From the NCBI GenBank assembly GCA_045126815.1, contig JBGVPD010000072.1:1-12830 (forward strand): a stretch of 12,830 bases of DNA, in the 5' to 3' direction. The stretch comes from RGIG1995 sp045126815 (GTDB taxonomy: Bacteria; Bacillota; Clostridia; Oscillospirales; CAG-272). Under the pieces are notes generated by a model. The model was not told the origin of the DNA. It was given only the letters and a program-made list of their open reading frames with translations, and made no database searches. Of this stretch, positions 1-5,932 are shown piece by piece (the stretch's first letter is position 1; the number at the start of each line of letters is the position of its first letter). Made by a program: the position numbers and the translations under genes.

Positions 1-52
1 AGGGTGACGGGGTTCCCCGAGCCGCACGAAGTAAGGCTTGGGGGTTCTCGAG

Positions 53-80
53 GGGAGGGGGGAATCGCAACCCCTCTCCC
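53..80. repeat. GC-rich inverted repeat (intergenic palindrome)
   Basis: A G-rich arm (53-62) pairs with a C-rich arm (71-80) over 10 bp with one G-T wobble, around an 8-base loop. It is far more GC-rich than the surrounding AT-rich DNA and lies in a gene-free mosaic of palindromes. There is no T-tract, so it is not a standard terminator. Confidence 0.5.
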
Positions 81-97
81 TTTTGGCGACTTCTTTG

Positions 98-127
98 GTT
101 ACTTTCTTGTCGCAGCAAGAAAGTAAC
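98..127. repeat. Perfect 12-bp inverted repeat with 6-base loop
   Basis: GTTACTTTCTTG (98-109) and CAAGAAAGTAAC (116-127) are perfect reverse complements around a 6-base loop. The AAGAAAGTAA half is echoed just downstream at 132-141. Palindromes of the GTTACTTTCTT type recur between genes in many bacterial genomes, so this is probably a copy of a dispersed REP-like family. No coding potential is convincing here. Confidence 0.65.
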
Positions 128-141
128 ATAAAAGAAAGTAA

Positions 142-343
142 GGTAAAGTTATTTTTATTACAATATTGTTGGTAAAGAACGTATAAGATACGGGAGGAGC
201 AAGCCCCTCCCATACCAGTTAGGAGGGTAAGTTCTTTTTATTTCAATTTTATTGGTGAAAACCGTATGTAATACGGGGCGTCGGGGACGTCGCCCCCTAC
301 AAGTTTAAATTCAAAATAATCTTAATCCAATATTGTTGGTAAA
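142..343. repeat. Degenerate tandem repeat, period about 84 bp, with embedded palindromes
   Basis: Two similar units begin with GGTAA at 142 and 226. They share a T-rich run and a CAAT..TTGGT core (161-177 and 244-260). Each then has a small dyad, CGTAT-3 nt-ATACG at 180-192 and CCGTAT-3 nt-ATACGG at 262-276. Each ends in a GC-rich palindrome that differs between units: GGGAGG/CCTCCC at 192-211 and GGGGCG/CGCCCC at 275-296. The core returns a third time at 328-343. The core spacings are 83 and 84 bp. The shared frame with exchanged palindromes suggests duplication or insertion of REP-like elements. Confidence 0.55.
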
Positions 344-348
344 AAAAG

Positions 349-370
349 AAAAACGCTAACGCGTTTTTTT
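349..370. terminator. Possible bidirectional terminator
   Basis: AAAAACGC (349-356) pairs with GCGTTTTT (361-368) around a TAAC loop. Runs of T follow on both strands: 364-370 on the plus strand, and the A-run at 341-347 read on the minus strand. Only three G-C pairs hold the stem, so it is weak. It may serve an unseen gene to the left. Confidence 0.4.
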
Positions 371-454
371 AAGAAGCACATTCTGTCAGGAGCTTCGCTC
401 CCGAACCCCTACACGAGAACCCCTAAACCGCACGAAGTAAGGTTATTTTTTATT

Positions 455-488
455 AAAACAAAAAACCTCTACAAAATTTGTAGAGGTT
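455..488 (-). terminator. Rho-independent terminator of the M23-like gene
   Basis: Read on the minus strand, a 10-bp stem with a 5-base loop (464-473 paired with 479-488) is followed by TTTTTTGTTTT. It starts 17 bases after the stop codon of the gene at 506-2131. Confidence 0.85.
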
Positions 489-505
489 AATTTTACTATT
501 TTAAA

Positions 506-2131
506 TTAGTTGCCAAGGTACATCTTTACGCCCTCTTCGTTAAGAGGATAGGGTGAAACGTGTACACCGTTTATTGTAATTTCGTAGTGCAAGTTACCGC
601 CGCCGGAGAAGTCAGAGAAACCGGTTTTTCCGGTCTTGCCTATAACCGTTCCTTTTTCAACGATGTCGCCAACGTTTACGCTTGTTTCTCCCATATTCAT
701 ATACCAGCTCTTGAGTCCGTATCCGTGGTCGATAACAACGAGTTTGCCGCTGTATACGGTTTCTGCTGCGTAAACTACTTTACCTTTGTTAGCTGCTTGA
801 ATTTCAACACCAGTGCCAACGATATAGTCAACACCCTTATTTATAAACGAGCTGTTTGTGGACTCGATCATTATCTTCTTGTCAAATCCCCAGTGTACGC
901 CTTTTGTAACAGGAAGCGCAAACAGCGATGACCAGTAACGAGTTGCCTCATTAGTATCGATCGTAGTCTTGAGCGCGTTGTTAAATGCGTTAAGGATCTC
1001 GGGAGTTCTTCTGCTTATCTGTTCTGCCGTAAGTGCGGGTCTGGGATAGATCGTGGTCGTTGTTCTTTCTGTTACGGTAAGTGTAAGTTCTTCGGACACA
1101 CCTGCCGATGAAAGTGTAAACGTGTAACTGGGTGAATATTCAAGGTCAACGCTTATCGGAACAAGCGCTACTACGAAATCATCTTCCTTGTAGAATACAG
1201 GAGTGTAGTTTATCGAAGGTTCTGACTTGAATTCAATATTGTTCACGTCAACGACGTTCTTGCCGGTTATAACAACAAATTCGCCTTGTTTGATCGTGTT
1301 TTCGCCAAGATAGAAGGATGCGGGAGCCGTTACGTTTGCGGTAAACAGGTAATTAGCCTCTCCGAAATAATCCTTTTCAGCTGTTTCATACCATTTAGCG
1401 TTAACTTCAATGTTATAGGTTTTTGTTGTTTCGCCTATTATATCTGTGGTAAGGTTTTCGTAAATATCGTTAAAAATAACTTCGTTATTGTTTGTTATCT
1501 TTACGTTAACATAGTCGGGCTGGTTGGTGAAATTAAGAATAAGGTTACCTGATACGGGGAACGAAGAAGTATCGTCGCCGTTACCTGAGTATGAAGTCGA
1601 AATAAACTGACCGCCGCCTGCTTTATATTTCCAGTCAATAGTATAGGGATCAAGTTTTGCCGTATTCGAAACGGTGAGTTCGGGTTCTATAGCAGACTCA
1701 TAGGTGCTTTCAGCATACTTCATAGACAAAAATTCAATTGCCTTTTTCTCTGTAACGCTGAACACGTTGCCGCGGAAGTCTACGTAATAAGCTTCATTCG
1801 GATTTTGCGTAAAATAATACTTATATACTCTGTCCTTGTTGTAGCTCTTGTAGGTTGCTGTATAGTAATCATTATTTTTCAACTGGTCGGGAAGTTCTTT
1901 TACTTCCTTTGCGCTGTCATTCATACCAATGAAAAACGATATCATATCCTTTGAGTCTTTTGAATTCTTGTCGAAAAAGAAGGTGTTATTTTCGATGTCA
2001 ACAAGAGTAAGAGATTCAACGGTTCTTTCAGCAACAGGCGCGTTTTGCGCAGATATATAGTAAGCAACAGCTATATAGGTAGGAATAAAAATTGCTATTA
2101 TCGATATCAAAGCAATTATTTTTTTCTTCAT
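506..2131 (-). CDS. Membrane-anchored LytM/M23-fold protein, probably catalytically inactive
   Basis: This 541-residue protein begins with KKK and a hydrophobic segment (about residues 5-25), which fits a signal anchor or uncleaved signal peptide. The rest should lie outside the membrane. Residues about 30-365 have no domain I can name. The stretch at about 270-355 looks like a beta-rich Ig/IPT-type module. Residues about 408-530 match the M23 peptidase (LytM) fold, including VVIDHGYG, VNVGDIVEKGTVIG and LHYEI. M23 enzymes cut peptidoglycan crosslinks with a His-Asp-His zinc site and two catalytic histidines. Here the positions read N431 (zinc His), D435 (kept), N479 (catalytic His, in YMNM where YAHL is usual), N513 (catalytic His of HxH) and H515 (kept). 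Loss of three histidines argues for a binding or regulatory role like EnvC or SpoIIQ. GGAGG lies 9 bases before the ATG. The gene is monocistronic, with its own promoter and terminator. Confidence 0.8.
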   Translation of the reverse strand: MKKKIIALISIIAIFIPTYIAVAYYISAQNAPVAERTVESLTLVDIENNTFFFDKNSKDSKDMISFFIGMNDSAKEVKELPDQLKNNDYYTATYKSYNKDRVYKYYFTQNPNEAYYVDFRGNVFSVTEKKAIEFLSMKYAESTYESAIEPELTVSNTAKLDPYTIDWKYKAGGGQFISTSYSGNGDDTSSFPVSGNLILNFTNQPDYVNVKITNNNEVIFNDIYENLTTDIIGETTKTYNIEVNAKWYETAEKDYFGEANYLFTANVTAPASFYLGENTIKQGEFVVITGKNVVDVNNIEFKSEPSINYTPVFYKEDDFVVALVPISVDLEYSPSYTFTLSSAGVSEELTLTVTERTTTTIYPRPALTAEQISRRTPEILNAFNNALKTTIDTNEATRYWSSLFALPVTKGVHWGFDKKIMIESTNSSFINKGVDYIVGTGVEIQAANKGKVVYAAETVYSGKLVVIDHGYGLKSWYMNMGETSVNVGDIVEKGTVIGKTGKTGFSDFSGGGNLHYEITINGVHVSPYPLNEEGVKMYLGN

Positions 2132-2180
2132 TTTACCGCCTCCGTTATGAAGAGTGTTTCAAATACTTGTATTCCATATT

Positions 2181-2209
2181 ATTATATATCATTTTTCACC
2201 ATAGGTCAA
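2181..2209 (-). promoter_or_regulatory. Sigma-A promoter of the M23-like gene
   Basis: On the minus strand, TTGACC (2204-2209) and TATAAT (2181-2186) are separated by 17 bases. This lies about 50 bases upstream of the start codon and downstream of the terminator of the neighbouring symporter gene. The spacer contains GAAAAATG, which recurs at the same offset in the promoter at 7997-8025. Confidence 0.75.
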
Positions 2210-2254
2210 GGGAAAATATGATATTTATAAAATTATTGACACATTTATATATAA

Positions 2255-2305
2255 ATATACAAAAAAGCATGCGCTCATGTTATAGTGTAAATAACAAGAG
2301 CGCAT
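2255..2305 (-). terminator. Rho-independent terminator of the AGCS symporter gene
   Basis: The arms ATGCGCTC (2269-2276) and GAGCGCAT (2298-2305) extend through one A-A mismatch into TGTTAT/ATAACA (2278-2283 and 2291-2296), with a 7-base loop. On the minus strand the hairpin is followed by GCTTTTTTG. It lies 26 bases after the symporter stop codon. Confidence 0.85.
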
Positions 2306-2331
2306 ACGAAATTTGAGGGAAAAAACTTATA

Positions 2332-3753
2332 TTATTCGAGGCTGTTTTTTGATTTTTTAGAAGCAGCCGAAACAATCTTACCTAATGCGAAGAGTGCGAT
2401 AACGTTGGGGATAACCATAAGGTTATTGAACATATCTGTAAGAGCCCAAACGAGATCGTTTGACAAGAGTGAACCTGTGAAGATGAATGCGATAGCGATT
2501 ATAGAATATGCTATATCAAACTTCTTACCGAAGAGGTAGATTGCATTGATTCTACCAAACAAGTTCCAACCGATGATCGTTGAGAAAGCGAAGAAGAAGA
2601 GGCAGATTGCAACGAAGATGTTACCGATGTTTGCGTTACCGAAAGCTGTACCGAAAGCTGTCTGAGCGAGGTTTGTTTTTGTCAATTCAGCAACACTTGC
2701 CGCATTTCCAAGGAATGTTCCTTCTGCGAAGTTTGCGGGGTTAAGTGCGCCTTCACCTGCAAAGCAAGTTGAAATAACAACGAGAGCTGTGAATGTAAGT
2801 ACAACGAATGTATCGATAAATACGCCGAGCATTGCAACAACACCCTGGTCGTGAGGCTTTTCTACGTTTGCCTGAGCGTGAGCGTGAGGAGTTGAACCCA
2901 TACCTGCTTCGTTAGAGAAAAGACCTCTCTTAGCACCCTGGCTAACAGCCGCGTAGATTGCAGCACCGATAGAACCACCGAGAATTGCGTTAGCGTTAAA
3001 TGCATACTTGAATATCATACCGAATGTAGCGGGAATGTACTTGAAGTTGATAGCGAGAACGATTAAACCACCTACAATGTAAAGAATTGCCATAACGGGA
3101 ACCAACTTTTCAGTAACGGCACCAATACGCTGAACACCGCCGATAAAGATGAATGCTGCAATAGCGGAAACAATAATGCCTATAACCCATTCAGGAATAC
3201 CGAATGCTGTGTTGCATGATTCAGCAATAGAGTTTGACTGAACCATAGAACCTGTAAATCCTAATGCGAGCATTGCAGCAACTGCAAAGAAAGCTGCCAA
3301 GAATTTACCCATTTTGCCTTTGAATACGCTTGTTATGTAGTAAACGGGACCACCTTTTACAGTGCCGTCTGCTTCAACTATACGTGTCTTCTGAGCAACA
3401 ACTGCTTCTCCGTAGATCGTAGCCATACCGAAGAATGCGATTACCCACATCCAGAAAATAGCACCGGGACCACCGACCAAGATAGCGCCGCAGGCACCAA
3501 CGATGTTACCTGTACCTACCTGAGCTGCAATAGCCGTAGCGAGTGACTGGAATGAAGAAAGACCGCTTTTTTGTTTTTCACCGTTAAGTGAGAAGTTTCC
3601 AAAGAATTTTTTGCATCCTTCACCAAAGCAACGTACTTGTACGAATCTGGTGATGATTGAGTAGTAGAGACCGATACCTACAAGAAGAATGATCAAAATG
3701 TAGTCGGACAAATAGGTGTTGATCGTGTCAACAATTTTGGTTGCGAATTCCAT
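2332..3753 (-). CDS. AGCS-family sodium:alanine/glycine symporter
   Basis: This is a 473-residue multi-pass membrane carrier of normal length for the alanine or glycine:cation symporter family (AlsT/AgcS/DagA type), which takes up small neutral amino acids with sodium or protons. Family hallmarks are visible: AAQVGTGNIVG (about 76-86) near the substrate site, the signature GGPGAIFWMW (94-103), GGPVYYI (134-140) and GLFSNEAGMGSTP (277-289). About ten hydrophobic segments can be seen. GGAGG lies 8 bases before the ATG. The gene stands alone, between its own terminator and a long leader carrying a tandem glycine riboswitch. That makes glycine the most likely physiological substrate; alanine transport is also possible within the family. 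Confidence 0.93.
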   Translation of the reverse strand: MEFATKIVDTINTYLSDYILIILLVGIGLYYSIITRFVQVRCFGEGCKKFFGNFSLNGEKQKSGLSSFQSLATAIAAQVGTGNIVGACGAILVGGPGAIFWMWVIAFFGMATIYGEAVVAQKTRIVEADGTVKGGPVYYITSVFKGKMGKFLAAFFAVAAMLALGFTGSMVQSNSIAESCNTAFGIPEWVIGIIVSAIAAFIFIGGVQRIGAVTEKLVPVMAILYIVGGLIVLAINFKYIPATFGMIFKYAFNANAILGGSIGAAIYAAVSQGAKRGLFSNEAGMGSTPHAHAQANVEKPHDQGVVAMLGVFIDTFVVLTFTALVVISTCFAGEGALNPANFAEGTFLGNAASVAELTKTNLAQTAFGTAFGNANIGNIFVAICLFFFAFSTIIGWNLFGRINAIYLFGKKFDIAYSIIAIAFIFTGSLLSNDLVWALTDMFNNLMVIPNVIALFALGKIVSAASKKSKNSLE

Positions 3754-3796
3754 TTTTTGTATCCTCCAAAAAATATATATTTTTAAAATTTTTTAA

Positions 3797-3843
3797 AATA
3801 AAAAATGCAAAGCTAAAATATTCCAAGTGAATAGCAGCTCTGC
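3797..3843 (-). terminator. Candidate riboswitch-controlled terminator in the leader
   Basis: On the minus strand, GCAGAGCT (3836-3843) pairs with AGCTTTGC (3807-3814) over 8 bp with one G-U wobble and a 21-base loop. ATTTTTTATTTT follows. It lies between the second glycine aptamer and the symporter ATG, where an expression platform is expected. I could not identify a clear competing antiterminator, so the direction of control (glycine ON or OFF) is open. Confidence 0.6.
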
Positions 3844-3889
3844 ACAACAAAAATATATATCCTAATAATATTAGAAAAATATATTGTGT

Positions 3890-4071
3890 CTCCGTCCTTT
3901 TGCCTGAGAGATTGGCGGTAAATATACCGTTTACACCTTCGGCACCCAAAGCTTTTGTTAAAAATATGGGATTCTCCAGAGTGCTATCCGCTTACAGTCT
4001 TATCTTGTTATTAAACAAAATTCCTGAGAGGTTTACTCCTTCGGCACGACAAAAATCGACTTTCCTGTAAG
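3890..4071 (-). promoter_or_regulatory. Tandem glycine riboswitch (two aptamers)
   Basis: Read on the minus strand, the leader holds two copies of the glycine aptamer core GCCGAAGG..GTAAAC..CTCTCAGG. Aptamer 1 spans about 3991-4071, closed by CTTACAG (from 4065-4071) pairing with CTGTAAG (from 3991-3997). Its core GCCGAAGG is at 4038-4045. Aptamer 2 spans about 3890-3982, closed by CTCTG/CGGAG, with its core at 3936-3943 and the conserved CAGGCAAAAGGAC on its 3' side. A short linker joins them. Tandem glycine riboswitches are known to control glycine cleavage genes and AGCS-type symporters; here the controlled gene is the symporter. Aptamer 1 has GGAAAG in place of the usual GGAGAG. Confidence 0.93.
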
Positions 4072-4105
4072 TTTCACTTAGCTATATATTCAATTTATGA
4101 CACTA

Positions 4106-4133
4106 ATTATACCACACTTTGCATAAAAAGCAA
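4106..4133 (-). promoter_or_regulatory. Promoter of the riboswitch-symporter transcript
   Basis: On the minus strand, an extended -10 box TGGTATAAT (hexamer at 4106-4111) lies 16 bases downstream of a weak -35 TTGCTT (4128-4133). A start near 4098 would place the first aptamer about 27 bases into the transcript. Confidence 0.6.
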
Positions 4134-4183
4134 TAGTAAAAGTGAATATTTTGCATAAAAATTCAATTATTTACTTTTTTCAT

Positions 4184-4208
4184 AAAAAAAGCTTTGATTG
4201 CTCAAAGC
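4184..4208 (-). terminator. Terminator overlapping the stop codon of the ECF S-component gene
   Basis: GCTTTGA (4191-4197) and TCAAAGC (4202-4208) form a perfect 7-bp stem with a 4-base loop, followed on the minus strand by seven T residues (4184-4190). The TGA stop codon of the gene (4202-4204) is inside the hairpin. Confidence 0.8.
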
Positions 4209-4726
4209 ATTTTGTCTATTTTTGTTGTTTTTATTACTCTTATGAGAATAATCGAGAATATTATGCCTATAACACCTTGGGTAATATTACCCGGAACACC
4301 TAAAAGCGCGCCGGCAAAAGTAACGATAAAAAAGCCTTCGTAAAGCAAATATCCAACGACCATAATAATTTCGCTGAAAATACCTGCAATTGTTAAGGGT
4401 ATGATCTTATAAGAAGTATAATCTTTTGACAAAAGCTTGTAGATGTAATAAGCGCATACAGCCATCAAAGCCTTTATAACAAAAGTGGGAAGAACGTAGA
4501 TAACGTATCCGTGGAGAAAATCGGTCAAAGCCGAACCGATACCAGCCGCTAATGCGCCGTAACAAGGCCCAAGTAATATTCCGCACGTCAAAACAACACA
4601 GTCACCGAGGTTTACGTAACCCGTTTGCATACCGGGGACGTGTATATGTATTAATGTTGACACGAACGTTATTGCCGCAAACAATGCTGACAAAACTAAT
4701 TTTTTTGTAGATTGTCTTGTTTTCAT
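4202..4726 (-). CDS. ECF transporter S component, substrate uncertain (possibly a B6 vitamer)
   Basis: This is a 174-residue, very hydrophobic protein with five to six membrane segments, the size of the substrate-binding S subunit of energy-coupling factor vitamin importers. GYVNLGDCVVL (36-46), LLGPCYGALAAGIGSALTDF (51-70) and PTFVIKALM (80-88) resemble the riboflavin-type ECF S-component family (PF07155-like), which includes proteins assigned to other vitamins. A14 and A18 in the first helix fit the AxxxA motif that docks onto the shared EcfT subunit. No EcfA or EcfT gene is nearby, so it would use a shared energising module encoded elsewhere. AAGGAG precedes the ATG at good distance. The divergent MocR-type regulator suggests a B6-related substrate by analogy with PdxR-controlled uptake genes. 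This is inference, and riboflavin, thiamine precursors or others remain possible. Confidence 0.8.
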   Translation of the reverse strand: MKTRQSTKKLVLSALFAAITFVSTLIHIHVPGMQTGYVNLGDCVVLTCGILLGPCYGALAAGIGSALTDFLHGYVIYVLPTFVIKALMAVCAYYIYKLLSKDYTSYKIIPLTIAGIFSEIIMVVGYLLYEGFFIVTFAGALLGVPGNITQGVIGIIFSIILIRVIKTTKIDKML

Positions 4727-4737
4727 AAAATTTCTCC

Positions 4738-4785
4738 TTGATTTATTTGTGAGTATATTGTATACTCAAACTGGATATATGAAAA
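4738..4785. promoter_or_regulatory. Divergent promoters with a shared 19-bp palindromic operator
   Basis: TGAGTATATTGTATACTCA (4750-4768) is a perfect inverted repeat with 8-bp arms and a 3-base centre. Rightward, TTGATT (4738-4743) and TATACT (4761-4766), 17 bases apart, fit a promoter for the regulator. Leftward, TTTTCA (4780-4785) and TACAAT (4757-4762), also 17 bases apart, fit a weaker promoter for the ECF gene. The palindrome covers both -10 boxes, so a bound protein could block both genes. The regulator encoded alongside is the obvious candidate. MocR sites are often direct repeats, so the exact partner is uncertain. Confidence 0.6.
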
Positions 4786-4816
4786 TATTCAGAATAGGAG
4801 TTTTTTATAATACCAG

Positions 4817-5905
4817 ATGAAATACATAATTGATAATAAATCGAGTAAAAGCGCGTATTTACAACTGTATGAACAAATAAAAGCGGATATAATCAACGGA
4901 TCATATCCATACAAATCCAAGCTCCCGTCAAAGCGTATTCTTGCTGAAGAATGTTCTTTGAGTGTTGTTACGGTAGAACACGCGTACACACTTTTGTGTG
5001 AAGAGGGGTATATAGACTCCCGTGAAAGAAGCGGGTATTACGTTATATACAGAGAATTTGATTTTTTCACAGGTGATAACAGCGACACCAAAAAGCCTGA
5101 AAGAAAAAAGATTGTTGCAAACCATCGTGTAAACAGTGAATTCCCCTTTTCAGTAATAGCCAAAGCTATGAGAAAGGTTATTGCGGAATATGGAGAAGAC
5201 TTGTTTGAAAAAACGTCAAACCAGGGTTGTCTTGAAATAAGGAATGCTATATCAAAGTATCTTGCAAGAAGCAGAGGTATATACGCTTCACCGTCGCAGA
5301 TCGTTGTAGGGGCGGGAGCAGAGTACCTATACGGAATGATCGTTACCTTGCTTGGAAGAAACAGGGTATACGCTATAGAAAAACCGTCATACGAAAAAAT
5401 AGAATTGGTCTATAGGGCAAATGACGTCATACTTGAACTGCTTCCTTTGGGGCACGACGGAATAGAGAGCAGATATATTTTCGAGAATAGTTCTTCGGTT
5501 TTACACGTATCTCCGTATAGAAGTTATCCCAGCGGAGTTACAGCGACCGCTTCAAAGAGAAAAGAGTATCTGTATTGGGCGTCTATGGGAGACAGATATA
5601 TCGTAGAGGACGATTTTGAATCGGAATTTACCGTATCAAAGAAACCCGAAGAAACGCTCTTTTCGCTTTCGGATAAAGGGAACGTTATATATATGAACAC
5701 TTTTTCGAAAACAGTGTCACCGTCATTCAGGGTTGCATATATGGTTTTACCGGAAAAATTGACGGGTATGTTTTTAGATAATTTGGGATTTTATTCATGT
5801 ACGGTACCGGTATTTGAGCAGCTTGTTATTGCCGAACTTATTTCAAACGGTGACTTTGAACGTCACATAAACCGCGTAAGAAGAAAAAAGAGAAAAGAAC
5901 TGTAA
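4817..5905 (+). CDS. MocR/PdxR-like GntR-aminotransferase regulator, C-terminally truncated
   Basis: Residues 1-78 form a GntR winged helix-turn-helix (PSKRILAEECSLSVVTVEHAY, 37-57; EEGYIDSRERSGYYV, 62-76). Residues from about 105 match a fold-type I aminotransferase domain: GAGAEYLY (165-172), VSPYRSYPSG (231-240), IVEDDFESEF (262-271) with the Asp expected at the PLP ring nitrogen, and FSKT with K298 as the likely PLP Schiff-base lysine. MocR proteins usually have about 460-480 residues. This one stops at 362, just after HINRVRRKK, losing the C-terminal small domain and its usual substrate-carboxylate Arg. The convergent gene ends 27 bases later, so no missing segment follows. It may be a degenerate gene or a PLP-responsive short form. 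AGGAG (4796-4800) is 16 bases from the ATG, unusually far, but an in-frame TAA (4808-4810) excludes an earlier start. It probably controls the divergent ECF gene. Confidence 0.82.
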   Translation: MKYIIDNKSSKSAYLQLYEQIKADIINGSYPYKSKLPSKRILAEECSLSVVTVEHAYTLLCEEGYIDSRERSGYYVIYREFDFFTGDNSDTKKPERKKIVANHRVNSEFPFSVIAKAMRKVIAEYGEDLFEKTSNQGCLEIRNAISKYLARSRGIYASPSQIVVGAGAEYLYGMIVTLLGRNRVYAIEKPSYEKIELVYRANDVILELLPLGHDGIESRYIFENSSSVLHVSPYRSYPSGVTATASKRKEYLYWASMGDRYIVEDDFESEFTVSKKPEETLFSLSDKGNVIYMNTFSKTVSPSFRVAYMVLPEKLTGMFLDNLGFYSCTVPVFEQLVIAELISNGDFERHINRVRRKKRKEL

Positions 5906-5932
5906 AGAAAAGTTTTTTAAAGACGGGGGATA

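Larger units (their letters stand above)
22..442. repeat. Flanking repeats bracketing the left-end mosaic
   Basis: The 15-mer CCGCACGAAGTAAGG occurs at 22-36 and again at 428-442 in the same orientation. Between them, GGGGTTCTCG (41-50) has its exact reverse complement at 414-423. A further small palindrome, GGAGC-TTC-GCTCC, lies at 389-401. Together these mark the region as a cluster of dispersed repeat pieces rather than unique sequence. No gene is seen in 1-500. Confidence 0.5.

Noticed and set aside
3..131. An open frame of about 42 codons running in from the left edge and ending at 129-131.
   Set aside because: It is made of the GC-rich palindrome and the 12-bp inverted repeat, has Gly/Arg-rich low-complexity content, and has no start or ribosome binding site in the window. 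Repeat-derived open frame is the better reading.
3728..3949. A 73-codon minus-strand frame across the symporter leader.
   Set aside because: It overlaps the glycine aptamer, the terminator and the symporter start, and has no Shine-Dalgarno or recognisable protein features.
5906..5932. Terminator between the convergent truncated regulator and rlmA.
   Set aside because: The 27-bp gap is A-rich and has no stem with adequate pairing on either strand.
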